DNA from: Xiphydria camelus
Taxonomy: Eukaryota; Arthropoda; Insecta; Hymenoptera; Xiphydriidae
Direction of reading: 5' to 3'
DNA length: 64,000 nucleotides
NCBI GenBank assembly: GCA_963678675.1
Contig: OY783191.1
Span: 25,936,955 to 26,000,954 of the forward strand
Both the position numbers and the translations under genes were made by a program. This document shows, piece after piece, positions 22,691 to 34,007 of the stretch. The notes beneath the pieces were generated by a model. That model was not told the origin of the DNA and ran no database searches. It worked only from the letters and a program-made list of their open reading frames with translations. How positions within the stretch are numbered: the first letter of the stretch is position 1; the number at the start of each line of letters is the position of its first letter.

Positions 22691-23426
22691 CAAGTACTTA
22701 ATTTCACCTCGATTAATACACTTTTCGAATTTTGGCCAAGTAAACCGGTCCTTGGCCCCACTGTGCGCCGTGCGCACGCCCGCACGCGCACGATTGCGGA
22801 AGCTCCAGACAGCTCTGTCTCTCTCATTGATTTCAATGGAGAAATAAAAACCGAATATCTCTATTTCTAAACGTCAGAATGATTTCATTTATAAGGAAGT
22901 TATCAGTTTTTTTTATAATCTAAAATCTGACAAAATTTTTAAAAAATTGCGCGAAAAGTGTTATAGCGGTCCAACTACCTTAAATCCTATTACATTAGGG
23001 AGATTTTGCACCTCTTATTTTAGGCGTCTGTAATAATCGTTATCGTTATTCTGAGCATGCGCAGTATCAACGATTGGTTCCGTTAACTTTATGAACGATA
23101 ACGAACGGCGGTAATTACGGAGACATAGCGCTTATCGTTATGGCTATTTTATATTTTGCAATGTTGCCAGAATATTAATAATGTATTGTCATCCATTGAA
23201 TTTCCATTGAGGTTAATACAAATTATCGTAAACTGTGAGAAAAATAAGATTTTAAGTATTGAAAAGTAAGCAACACTATGCTGTAAAAGACTATTCTATG
23301 TATTTAAATCAATTTATTTAGGCCAAATGTAATTTATACTAACCGACAAAATAAAATATGACGCCAATCTGGCAAACGCGCTTAATCCTGACAGCTAAGT
23401 TAACCCCACTTTTTTGTTTTGAAAAT

Positions 23427-23643
23427 ATACACCCGCTTGCACGGATTCTAATCATGGTGACTTTCTAAAATGTCATTTTTAAACATACTAGCCAATGAAC
23501 AATTAATTCTCATGCTTTCATTAATGAGAGTAGACGCCACCGTAGCTAATGAGGGCATGAGAATTAATTGTTCATTGGCTAGTAGGTCTAAAAATGACAT
23601 TTTAGAAAGTCACCATGATTAGAATCCGTGCACGCGGGTGTAT
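23427..23643. repeat. 217-bp hairpin MITE inside the PIF/Harbinger element
   Basis: Arms ATACACCCG..ACGGATTCTAATCATGG and CATTGGCTAGTA pair over about 90 bp. It is related to the two MITEs at 36937-37085 and 37182-37335 (shared GGTGACTTTCTAAA and TAGCCAATGAACAATTAAT). Confidence 0.85.
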
Positions 23644-24167
23644 GTTGTAAATGAACAATTATTAAACAATTACGTTTATTTCTATATATTCATTTCATTT
23701 AACACTGTTTCTGTGTGTGTTAAATTGCTAAATTTTTGTGATTTTTTTGCAGTTGAATAATACTTTTGTGTGTTAATTTATTACTAGGTAAGTATTTATT
23801 AGTACAGAAATAATAGTCTTTGACAGAGGGACTGCACTAGTAAGATACCAATCAATCTTTGTCTGAACCCTTTTATTAGAAACTAGAAAGTCCTTTCAAA
23901 CTTTAGGTATATGAAGCTAATGGTCACTGATAGGTTTGTGTGGTTATATATTTAATGTTAATCAATTCAAATTTCAAATATTTCCTTTACATAAAAGACA
24001 TCAGTTCAGTCAGTTACAGTTTATTAGATAGGTATTGAATATTTTTTGCTGTACAGGGATCCTACATCCCGTTCTCCATAAACGTTTAATGAACGGTCAC
24101 TGTAGGAAATCCTGTATACTATCAAGATGTACATATGATGAAAATATGTGATTTATTCCAGTTCCTG

Positions 24168-25806
24168 ATGGCCATTCCAGTAAAGAAACGATTGAGGTTT
24201 AAGGATGAAGATGATGTTGCATTACTGCGTCAAGTAGCTTCACAAAACCCATTTCAATTACCAGATTCATGGGAAACCATTCAAGCAAACTTAGTTATTT
24301 TGACTGGAAAGAACTTTAGCATCAAAACATTAAAAGACCATGTTCATCTGCTAATCAAGACATGGCTTGAAAAAGTAAAGATATTGAAGGGCAAGTAAGT
24401 ATCATGATTTTTCTACAATAATTTCTAAAAAAAAAATGTATAAAATGAAAATCTATACCTATGCATGCTTGCTTGCTTTCAACTATCAACATGAAAGTTG
24501 TTCATACACAAATCACAAAAAAGTACATTATGGTTGAAAAAACTTCATCCTTGAGACATTGAAATATTAACCGTTGACAATTTTGTTGTGTTCATTTTTC
24601 TTCCTTTCATGACTTTAAACATGCAATGATCATACAGTATACCTGAAACACTGCATATATAGCATAGCTAATGTATGTATTATAATTTCAGATCAGGCAT
24701 TGATTAAGATTATTCGGAAAAGGATGAACTATGCCAGAATATATATGACTACATGCGGGAGTACAACATTAAACCTGAAAAAAAAAAGAAAACATCAGGA
24801 TTGGGAAAAACTAAAAGGGGAAGTTAATAGAGATAAATGGGCTTATAACACCATACAAAGTTTGGAAACTCCCTTGTCTTTCAGCCAGCCCTTGACTCTA
24901 AAGTCACAGGAATCTGCTGAGATTGATTTGAGTTTTGGATTAAACCATTTAACTGGAGAGCATTCATATTGCGGTAAGTATATACTTAACCAACTATACT
25001 GAAACATTTTAAAAGCATTATTTTAAGGTCTTTAGCAACTTATTAAATGTAATTTATTCTTTTCAGATTTTCTTAGAGAGGAAGAAATTATTGTTGAAGA
25101 AAATATGAATATTACAGTTCAAAATTGTTGTGGTAAGTCATAATAGTTAAAAAGTAATTACTAAATGCATCAAGGATAATTTTTTTTTATAGAAACACGA
25201 CAATTAAGTGAAAAAGAGAATGTGAGCCTTGGATCCTCTAAAGTTTTAAGTAAGTTCAAATTATCATATACCTACAAAGAAATTAATTTTAAACAAAAAC
25301 AGTTAACTGATTTTTTTTCATTATTACCAGCTGTACCAGAATCAACTGAAAATTCAAAACAAGTCACGACCCCTGGGCCAATTCCTGGGAAATCTAAAGT
25401 ATTACGTAAGTTTAAATAATATTCAAACTTTTGTGAACAATTTTTAAATTTTGTACAACTAATATCTAAACTTCCTTGGCTTCTATTTTTTATAACATTT
25501 TTTTTACATTTAGGAGCAGTAAAGGGGAGAAAAAGAAAAGTGAATGCACAGCGACAGGGTCTGGAGTATTTAGAGAAATATGATCTCCAACAAAATGACA
25601 TTAAAAAAAAACAGCAACAGCTAGAGGAAAGAAAGATAGAAGTTGAAGAAAGGAAAATCAGTTTAGAGGAAAAAAAGTTTGACTTTCAAAAAGAACAACA
25701 GCAGATTAGACTTGATCTTGAAAGGGAGGAAAGAAAAATACTTGTAGAAGTTATGCAAAAGCAAAACCAATTGTTAGAGCTATTTGTAAATAAGGTTCTT
25801 TTGTAA
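24168..25806 (+). pseudogene. PIF/Harbinger Myb-like DNA-binding protein (probably inactive)
   Basis: This is the partner protein that in active Harbingers binds the element ends and brings the transposase to the nucleus. Exon 1 (24168-24393) encodes a Myb/SANT-like region (RFKDEDDVALLRQVASQNPF; LTGKNFSIKTLKDHV). Small exons follow with good splice sites (acceptors before about 24692, 25067, 25193, 25331, 25514), and the last encodes a Lys/Glu/Gln coiled coil (QQLEERKIEVEERKISLEEK). In exon 2 an in-frame TAA lies between SGID and DYSEKDEL, and the frame changes at a run of ten A at 24778-24787. Both could be decay or sequencing artefacts. The start could also lie upstream. Confidence 0.75.
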
Positions 25807-26416
25807 TTTAATTTTTAGTTATTGATTCCATTTATTAATATTTGTTTTTATGTAGTATGTATTTATTTTTTCATACATATAGTTTAAATACGTTAAAAGT
25901 TGTTAATCTAATTATTATTATTTGTTAATATCTGAGAGACCATACATAAGTTAGATTTTTTTTGTGATGCTTGTAATACCTATGTTTTTTTGTGATCTCA
26001 AAATGATAAACCAAAGCTATAGGTACTGACCTACTCTTGCAATATTTTTTTTGTAATATTTTCTTCAAGTTCTAATCAGTATTTGTTTAGTATCTAGCTT
26101 AGTAATTTTTTGTATTCTTAAGCCCATAGACCTAATCTATATTACAAATTATAACATGCATAAGCAGATTTTTGGGCAGTCCATAAGCAAGTTGTATTGA
26201 ACCAATTCACATGATTTTTTTCCAAAATAATCGTCTGGTTATCAAAATATTCTTTTTTTCAGTAAAAACTTCTTGATAGATTGGTGACTACGTTCAATTC
26301 CAACATAACGGCTAGTTTAGTATTAAAATAATGAAATAACATACACTGCAAACTCATACAATTTTTTTGAATCAAAGGAAATAAACAACTATAAATGCAT
26401 GTTTTAGTATAGTTTA

Positions 26417-27739
26417 TTAAATTTCATTCAAATATTGCTCCAGTTGTACAGGTTCTGCATCAAAAAATTGACCAGTTTGAGAGCCGTAAATGGTCGTGTG
26501 GCAGTTTGTCAGAATTACTGCAGTCTTGTATATTTCTTGTAAATCCTGCAGTTGAAGCTTTTGATTTTTTTTTAAATCTAGAAAGGCAAATTCCACAACA
26601 ATTTTGCCAAATCCCCATTCAACAGCTTGCCTTACTGTGCTCATAGTGATGTTGAAATTTTGTTGCGCCTCAGTTATTCCTCTGGAAGCATATGGACATA
26701 TACAAAGTTCCCTAATGCCATAGGCCTGATCTCCATAAATAACGAAATGTTCATCACCAAATCTGGTGTATCTTTTAAGTTGGTCATACAAGCCACTTTC
26801 CCCAAAAATAAAAGCATCATGGCGCCTTCCAGGGTAAGCACCAAGGAGGCTAACAATTATGCCATCAGGGCAAATTAACGACTGGTACTTTATGCAATGA
26901 ACCCTTTTGTGACCTGAATAATACTCCTGTTGCTGTTCTGTGGGTCTACATATAGGACGAGCAGTGCCATCAATAAATTCCCAGCAATTCTGTACAGCAG
27001 CACCTTTTGCAGTAACCCTCTAAAAATAAAATGATCTGATTAAAACAAGAGTACTTTTGGAACGTCTTTCAAGTACAAATATTATTAATAAAAATTTAAA
27101 AAATTGTCCCTAGGATTTAAAAAATCAGTTCTGGTTTATTGGTATTTAACTCTGAATAATAATTAAGTTTTTCCCTGTTTAACCATTGTAACTGTCCCAG
27201 ATCTTCTAATAAGCCACCATGTGTTTCAAAAATGAAGACGTTCAAAGAATTGCTTATTTCTGATAAGGCTGCAGTAGATCTCTTGAAAATCAGCTCTAAA
27301 TCACAGAGGCGACTTGGGTATGCCAATCTTCTGAGAAGAATACATAGTGCATCAATTCCTAAAAGTAGATATATTTAGTTAGCAACTAATAAATAAGCAC
27401 TTTTAATATAATAGTAATAAACTGATAAGGAAAATAGGTTTTGTTTGGACTTGCTTGTACCCATTTACCTGTAGCCACAAATCTGCTTCTTGTCCTTATT
27501 CGATCAGGGATTCTTAAAGCCCTCACTAAACGATGAATGTCCCCTCTTTCAAATCGAAAGTAGAGCTTAACATACTTGTCTTCTATTGCATTCAAATCAA
27601 AACGCTCAACTACAGGAACTTCAGGAACAGGGGGAAGAGGAAAAATGTCACGTAAAATGACCCCTCTTATTACATCACGGTCAATGTCAATACCATTTGG
27701 ACCTCGCCTTCTAATTATATTGATTAAAACTTCTTCCAT
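26417..27739 (-). CDS. PIF/Harbinger transposase, open across three exons
   Basis: Exon 1 27739-27469, exon 2 27358-27151, exon 3 27017-26417, with GT/AG at each junction and correct phase. Together they give 359 residues without a stop. The DDE triad is visible: Asp176 in EFIDGTARPIC, Asp256 in VIYGDQAYG, Glu293 in AVEWGFGKI, plus the conserved PGRRHDA. The family cuts and pastes DNA as a nuclease, together with a Myb-like partner, at 3-bp TWA-type targets. The start is the ATG at 27739 (MEEVLINIIRRRGP); length is normal for the family. The gene is convergent with the Myb-like gene, which appears broken, so it would need a partner in trans. The intron choices are mine. Confidence 0.88.
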
Positions 27740-28003
27740 CTCCCTATTTCAATTACAATAAACAAATGAACGGATCACAAATTATCGAAAACAAAACATA
27801 AACACACATATTTTTAGGTTAGGAAGTAACAATCAATTAGACGGAGCTTGAGCGCAAGCGCCAAATAACAAATAAGGATGGATGTAGATAGAAGGTGCAA
27901 AATCTACATTTTAAAACTAATACGCTATCGTTATCGTTAATAAAGTTAACCATAACGGAGCAATTTCATGGAGTTAATTTTAAGGGTGCAAAATCTCCCT
28001 ATT

Positions 28004-28470
28004 ATTATGTTATGCTGTATACGTATTGGAAAGCACGTCGTTCTGTGGGTATTCCAAGAAATGATGGTATCTACATTAATGTTTTTATGCTATAAAGAAT
28101 TTGGTGACCAAAACGTTGGATCCAAACTACTGCTATTATCATTTGAAGTTGAGGTGTTCGGCAAATTAAAATAGTTATTTGCATCGTACAAGCATAATCT
28201 GAAATCAAAAATATATTGCTCATGATCTAACTGATCTTTTTTTTACCATGCGTGTATTCGAATGATTTCTTTCATAAATAATGAAATTGTTAAGGTTATG
28301 AGGATTGTATCCACATATGATTTGGAATTTATCTACATGTCCAGAAGATCTTTCTTCTTTCCTTGCAAAGAAGCTCCCCGACGATTTAATTCACCTTTTA
28401 ATTGAGCTACTGTCCAATTAAAATATTTGTCACTCATTCTTTGTTTGTATCTATAGATATATCCGCGTAA
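28004..28470. other. Unassigned AT-rich sequence
   Basis: Nothing recognised; no repeat ends or credible coding frame. Confidence 0.5.
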
Positions 28471-28474
28471 TGTA

Positions 28475-29337
28475 CTTTGGCGAAAAGAGCGATCGCCATG
28501 TTATCGGCGGAGCGTTTCGTCCCGGAGTCGGCCTGTGGACTCGTCAGTAAGGCTAGGCCGACTCCTGCCTTAGACGCTCTGTATGCTCTGTCCTCCGTGG
28601 TTATCGAACAGCTTCGGTCTTATGCAGAAACTTACTCGTGTTCGACCACTAGTGAGAAGAGCAGCGCCATCTGGTGGCAGGCCGCCACAGTACTCCCCCC
28701 AGTGACGGCTGCTGGAGGCAGGCGTAACGATGTGGAAGATGGTGGTGTGCGTGGCGATGGCTGTGTGAGCGTGGTTCTATGTGACTGGGACATCGTAAGT
28801 TGGAAATTCCGCCGGTGTTTGTCGCAGCGTGTGAGAGATCGATCCTGTGTGTGTGTGTGTGATGATGCGGCTGCTGCCTGCGTGGGTCCAGCATGGCCGT
28901 GTGTGTGCGTGCGCTGGTCTGGGGCTGCTGCCTGCATGGGTCTAGCATGGCCTTGTGTGTGAGCGCTGGGCTGTGGCTGCTGCCTGCGTGGGTCTAGCAT
29001 GGCCGTGTGTGTGTGGCTGACTCTGCTTCCGGATGAAGGTGTCCTATCATGGGAGTTCCTTGGTCCAGAAGATATGCTGCAGGAATGATGATCTTCTCCG
29101 CTGCATCACGTCGGGGTCACCACTTTGGCGAAAAGAGCGATCGCCATGTTATCGGCGGAGCGTTTCGTCCCGGAGTCGGCCTGTGGATTCGTCAGTAAGG
29201 CTAGGCCGACTCCTGCCTTAGACGCTCTGTATGCTCTGTCCTCCGTGGTTATCGAACAGCTTCGGTCTTATGTAGAAACTTACTCGTGTTCGACCACTAG
29301 TGAGAAGAGCAGCGCCATCTGGTGGCGGGCCGCCACA
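28475..29337 (-). mobile_element. Mini-LTR (TRIM-like) retroelement
   Basis: Two 215-bp direct repeats (28475-28689 and 29123-29337) begin on the minus strand TGTGGCGGCC and flank only about 430 bp. Next to the minus-strand 5' LTR is TGGTGACCCCGACG, a good primer-binding site (29109-29122). Before the 3' LTR is a polypurine tract CTGGGGGGA (about 28694-28702). The interior has GT-rich imperfect repeats of a GGCTGCTGCCTGCRTGGGTC word and no protein. A GTAC at each outer edge may be the target duplication, overlapping by one base. Confidence 0.82.
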
Positions 29338-29897
29338 GTACCAAGTACTGCAGTGCCCTCTGCGCTGAGCTTGACAAATGAAGATCCCCATTCATCTTAC
29401 TACGTAGGATGTACTAGATACTAGATTACGTACTAAGTACTTCGGATTTGACCAGCCTATAGTAGCGTACTACGCGCATGTGCAGTTAGCACACTAGCAG
29501 ACACGACTCCCAGCGACTCTTGTGTCGACTCGTGTCAACTGGTGTCGACTCTCCACCAGGGTAATGGAACGCTCGCTAGGCTAGTAGAGCGGTAAATTCG
29601 AATATTTTATACTAATGTAGGACTGGAGGGGTATAGATGCAAAACCCGTCAAGTCACATTTATAGCAATTCACGTTTATAGCAATTTTATGAATATACTT
29701 ATTAGACTGATTCGAAAAAAAAGCTTTTTTAATTAATTCTCTTGGCGGGCTTGGTTAGTATTTAATGTAACTTTGAATATATCGCCGGGTGTACATTCTC
29801 ACTCAATATTTAGGGGTGTCTCAATCACTTTTTCTGATTTCCATTTGAATAACACGGTGAAATTGTTGAATCGTTGGTTTAGTGCTAATTCCTCTTT
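29338..29897. other. Unassigned sequence
   Basis: Nothing recognised apart from short GTGTCGACTC-like repeats near 29520-29555. Confidence 0.45.
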
Positions 29898-29899
29898 TA

Positions 29900-30079
29900 C
29901 GGTAAAAAAATTTCCCCGTGAAAAATTAGAAAAATTAAGTTAGATGTATTTGACGTAAAGAAATATTATTTTTAATTATTAAATAGAATTAAATGACAAT
30001 TATAAAAATAATATTTCTTTACGTCAAATACACCTAAAACTCAATTTTTCTAATTTTTCACAGGGAAATTTTTTTACCG
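29900..30079. repeat. 180-bp hairpin MITE with TA target
   Basis: CGGTAAAAAAATTTCCC at the left and the inverse at the right, flanked by TA (29898-29899, 30080-30081). The arms pair over about 75 bp around an AT-rich apex. Confidence 0.85.
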
Positions 30080-30081
30080 TA

Positions 30082-30299
30082 TGTGACGTGGAGAATCGCT
30101 CCGCGTCACAGAAAAAGGGTGCAATCGGCCCCTTCGAGATAACGCGTGCTTATCGGCCATCGAAAGGGCCGTGCGAAACGTCGCGAGCGCGATCGCGGCA
30201 AAGACGCGAATCCGGACGGTCCCGGGTAGAGCGCGAGTTCCGGTACCGTACCGGGCCAGTTAGTCTGAGTTCGTCTGCGTTCGGTAACGCACGACCATT
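30082..30299. other. GC-rich unassigned block, left part
   Basis: CpG-rich sequence interrupted at 30300 by the PIF-like element and continuing at 31306. See the right part at 31309-32280. Confidence 0.35.
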
Positions 30300-31305
30300 A
30301 GGTGCCCATACACACAGAGGTCGAACTGTCGGTTTGGAACGGCAGTTCGAACCGTCGGGTCGATCCGTCGGTTTTAACCGTCGTCGTCCACTAACGCAGA
30401 ATAGAAATCCGCGGTTAAAACTGACAGGTCGAACCGCCACAGGCCGGCCGGCCGCAAAACTGCAGATCGACCCGTAGTGTCGACCGACAGTAGACGTGCT
30501 GAGAAAATCGATTTTGTTGCGCTTTTACTTCATAAGAGAGAGTGTACGATTTTAATTTTTCTTTTTTTAAAATACTCGGAAAAATATATAGAACAAATGT
30601 GACATAAAGCCAAAGTTTGCTTTTTAATTTTTAATAAAAATGTATTTTTTGTACGGCTTTTTCTTTAAATATCTCGAAAACTATTGAGAAGTTATCGAGA
30701 CATGCTGCGGAAAAAATGTAGAGAATTTCAAGACGAAACGATTGGTTTTTATCTCATTTTGTTACGACGAATAGTTCTCGAGATATTAAATTTTGTACAT
30801 AAATACGCGCCGTAGCGCCCGCGCGCTCTTGTAAACAAATGCCTCTAACTTCAATAAAATTGATATTTTCCGATGATTTTTGTTTTGTTTTAACTTAGCG
30901 GATACTTTTCAACCGCTTCAACAAGCTTCATACAGATTCTTAATCGCCGGTTTTGAGCATTTTTCTCTAATAAATATTAACATAAAAATCCAAATGTCTA
31001 CGACGATATTTTTAAATAGGTACCCATACACAGAATTGTCGGTTTATCTTGTCGGTGAACAAAGGGCCTAAATAGCGCTTTCGCTTAGATTAGGATGATA
31101 TTAAGCGGTACGAACCGACGTTCCGTCTGTCGTGCTAAAACGCATGTTAGTGGACGGCGGTAGTTTTTCCCGTCGGTCTGGACTGACGGGTCAGCCTGAC
31201 AGTTCGATCTGGCGCGTGGCACGCCCACTAACTGAAAGGTAAAACTGCCGGTTCGAACCGCGCCGTTCCAAACCGACAGTTCGACCTCTGTGTGTATGGG
31301 CACCT
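30300..31305. mobile_element. 1.0-kb PIF/Harbinger-type non-autonomous element
   Basis: Ends AGGTGCCCATACACACAG and the inverse, with 3-bp duplications ATT (30297-30299, 31306-31308). The inverted ends extend for about 45 bp (GGTCGAACTGTCGGTTTGGA), with subterminal GTCGGTT words. A degraded copy of the same end occurs at about 31019. No coding capacity. Confidence 0.82.
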
Positions 31306-31308
31306 ATT

Positions 31309-32280
31309 GAGAGTGTCCGAGCGAGAAAAGCGAGCGAGATCCGAAAGAAGAACGAATCGAGAGTCGCGAAGTGTCGTGCGATCTGCCACCGCAACTCCGA
31401 GAGGATCGAGACGAGGAGGAGATACGTCGAGCTCCATCGGATATCCCCTACGCGAGAGGGATCGAGTCCTCCCCGGAGGCTAAGGAAGGAGACGAGAGGG
31501 CTATCCGATTGGCAACCCGGAAGCCCAGGGAGCCGGGACGCATCCAGCCGAGAACGATCGCTGCAGCCCCGGTACGCTCTCCCGTTTATGTAACCGCTCT
31601 CCGACTCACCCCCGCGCCGTTATCGCTTTGTTAGCGCCTCCGCGCGAGCGTTTCGTTTCCGTCGGCGAATCGAGCGGTGTCCGCGGGATTGTGCGGCACC
31701 GTTTCGGTGTTACGTTTGGTTAACGCTCGCGAGCGTCGATCGGGGACCATCGTTGAGTCCCCCGGTAAATAAACGTTGTCTTTTTTTGGTACGAAGTCGA
31801 GATTCTTTTTTCGTGAACCCGTCCGCGAAGCCGTCCTCCCGGGTCCCAGCCCGCGCACCTCGAACCGCCCCTCTACCATACGCTAGAGGTAGCCGAGCCC
31901 GACGGAGATCGAACCGTTTCCGATCTCCCGGTTCTCGTCCGTTTTCAGGGACCCGCCTGGCGCCCATCGTTCCATCGTCGTGAGCGCGGCATCGTAGCCG
32001 CTTAATAGTGGAGTAGCGGAGGGCACCGAGGGCCCTCACCGAAACGCTACGTCATAAACCTAAACAATAAAAGACTCGACTCGCGAGAAATTCACTGCCA
32101 CTGATGAAATATTGACGTATTCATTGGATCTCCATCAATCGCAATTGCAATTGAAATCATCAATCTTATTGACAATATTATTGACGGTCTATGTGCTACT
32201 CCATTAATCGCAATTGATCAATTTCATTGACAATATTATTGACCGTCTCCGGGCTACTTAAAACTCCTAAAGACTGTACC
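31309..32280 (+). other. GC-rich block, possibly a retroelement 3' end
   Basis: Arg/Glu/Pro-rich open frames (31371-31634 and others) and a GGTAAATAAACG polyadenylation-like signal near 31763 could be the end of an LTR element and its LTR. I find no conserved domain and no matching second LTR. A direct repeat of a TTGACAATATTATTGAC word occurs near 32167 and 32227. Confidence 0.3.
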
Positions 32281-32337
32281 ATACCCGGTGTTTTCCTGGG
32301 TTGTTGACATAGGACGATATGGTTCATAGCAGTTTGT

Positions 32338-33306
32338 TGTTATGTCATTGTTATGTCATGAACAAATGTGACGTTACGTCACGTTTTCATAGAACGATAG
32401 TCCTTTGAACAGGTCTACATGAAACGATAACCGCCATATTTTCCGCTACAGAACGCGGGCCGTTCAAAGGACGCTTCGTTTAAGACGCGCTATTAGTATA
32501 TCGCCTTTTTCTTCGCGTACACTCTTGTAGAGTAATGGTCACTCGAGGGATGAGATAGGATAGGTAGGAGGAGAGCGGACTCTGCACTTTCTCACGGCTC
32601 GAGAACAACGGGAGCGGACGCTGCAACTTTCTCACGGCTCGAGAACAACGAGAGGCAATAAACCATTTTTTAGCCCCTTCGCGGAAAACTCGCCAACGCA
32701 GGACGCGTGCATCCGAAGAAAGAAGCATCGACGCATCTGGAAGACGTTACGGACACCCGAAGCCTCCGTCCTCGAGGAAACACCCCGTCGCGAGAACTCA
32801 CCCCGAGTGGACAGGATCCCCCTCCCGGGCGACGCCGGGAGGGACTTGAAACGTCGGAGGAAAAAATGTAGAATAGACCAAAATCGCGCCTTCCTTCCTC
32901 GCTCACCTATATGTTCTTTTCTTATATAGAAGTAAGCTAGTGTAAGTACGAGAAAATGTGCAGGGGGTGGACTCCGCGTCTCTGGAGAGAACTAGAGAAG
33001 ACCGAGGAGAGTAGCTCAGTCTTTTGCGATCAGGGGTTGAAACCAGTCGTCGGTACTCAGAGTTCTTTGCGATCCGTAGCCGAAGTTAGTCGTAGACAAT
33101 TAGAGCCGCAGCTAGACGCTAAGGTTGAGGCAAGGCTATAGTCGTTTCAAGCTGGTAAATAAAGGCGTTTCTCTTTCTTTTATAAACCCTTTCGTTTCTT
33201 TCTTCTCCTTCTGCCGATCATCCACGGACGAGGTTGCACGTTAGTGCTTTGGCGGAGCAACGGACCCCAGCGCCGCGACGTCCGCCGGGGAGCTAAGGAC
33301 GTAACA
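32338..33306. mobile_element. Solo LTR, 969 bp
   Basis: Starts TGTTATGTC and ends GGACGTAACA with a 4-bp duplication TTGT (32334-32337, 33307-33310). It has a TATATAG near 32931 and AATAAA near 33158. The empty site CAGTTTGTAGAC is seen inverted at about 34822-34833. Confidence 0.85.
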
Positions 33307-33582
33307 TTGTAGACTATAGTATGTACGCTATTAGTCGGAGACGCAAGGACGCCGAGCGATTGGCTCTGCCTATCGTCGGCAGACGTTAATCGTCGCGACA
33401 GAAGTTTCCTAGTGCGTAGGCACCGAGCAGACGAGAAAGTATGGCGGTTGACACATACGTTTGTTTACAAAGTGGAGTTTTTCAGTGTAATTGTATTTTT
33501 TAAAAATAAAATGTGATTTTCAAAGTTAATAAAATATTTCTATTCGCGAAACGATATTCCGCTCATGAAATAGAAATAATAG

Positions 33583-34007
33583 ATGCTCGGCTGAGCAAGG
33601 GAATAATTTCGAACGTCTCCTGCAAACATGAAGCAGCGGTGAGTTTTCCACAACATGTCATGATATGAAAAGGATTTATTTACATTCATGGTATCGTTTG
33701 GGATAATTTTATTAACCTTTCACCGTATTCCTCATGTTACAGCTTTTCGTGTCCTCCGGGGGAGTTGGTGCCCATCGTTGCAATTTCAACATTTCACGGC
33801 GGATTGGATTATTACTCGGCTGACCAAGGGAATAATTTCGAACGTCTCCTGCAAACATGAAGCAGCGGTGAGTTTTCCACAATATGTCATGATATGAAAA
33901 GGATTTATTTACATTCATGGTATCGTTTGGGATAATTTTATTAACCTTTTACCGTATTCCTCATATTACAGCTTTTCGTGTCCTCCGGGGGAGTTGGTGC
34001 TCGTCGT
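33583..34007. repeat. Tandem duplication, unit about 234 bp, inside the foldback
   Basis: The block with AACGTCTCCTGCAAACATGA, then CAGCGGTGAGTTTTCC, occurs at about 33610 and again at about 33840. Each copy ends with TTACAGCTTTTCGTGTCCTC. The GGTGAGT and TTACAG look like splice sites around a small intron, but no protein domain is recognisable. Confidence 0.75.

Larger units (their letters stand above)
16586..22765 (+). mobile_element. Transib (RAG1-like) DNA transposon
   Basis: The ends are CACAGTGGGGCCAA, 14 bp, GGCCAAAAT on both sides in inverted orientation. CACAGTG is the heptamer expected of Transib ends and V(D)J recombination signals. The flanking pentamers are CGGCG (16581-16585) and CGCCG (22766-22770), consistent with a GC-rich 5-bp target, with one difference. 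Inside are the transposase gene, a 1,652-bp palindromic insertion and a 121-bp tandem array. Confidence 0.85.
16401..22979. mobile_element. TTAA-flanked element that hosts the Transib
   Basis: Ends GGTAGTTGGACCGCTATA and the inverse, each next to TTAA (16397-16400, 22980-22983). The inverted similarity runs for about 60 bp. Without the Transib it would be about 400 bp with a GC-rich middle. The TTAA may be a duplication (piggyBac or Kolobok style) or simply part of the inverted repeat. Confidence 0.65.
22997..28000. mobile_element. Complete PIF/Harbinger transposon
   Basis: 5,004 bp with ends AGGGAGATTTTGCACC and its inverse, and 3-bp duplications ATT at 22994-22996 and 28001-28003. It holds two convergent split genes, a Myb-like protein (plus strand) and a DDE transposase (minus strand), the usual two-gene layout of the superfamily. 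Subterminal sequence (CGTTATCGTTA words) is also partly inverted. It carries a hairpin MITE at 23427-23643. Confidence 0.92.

Noticed and set aside
22140..22700. CRISPR-like array
   Set aside because: The 121-bp units are contiguous near-identical tandem copies without unique spacers, in a eukaryotic transposon.
16401..22979. Calling the whole 16.4-23.0 kb block one large TTAA transposon encoding the RAG1-like gene
   Set aside because: Inner CACAGTG ends beside GC-rich pentamers fit Transib, so the TTAA element is better read as the older host.
28477..29424. Open frames of 161 and 99 codons around 28.5-29.4 kb
   Set aside because: They lie in the two LTRs of the mini-LTR element and repeat because the LTRs repeat; not genes.
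30088..30477. GC-rich frames on both strands at 30.1-30.5 kb and 31.3-32.0 kb
   Set aside because: Low-complexity Arg/Pro/Ser-rich translations on both strands, crossing the end of the PIF-like element; no domain.
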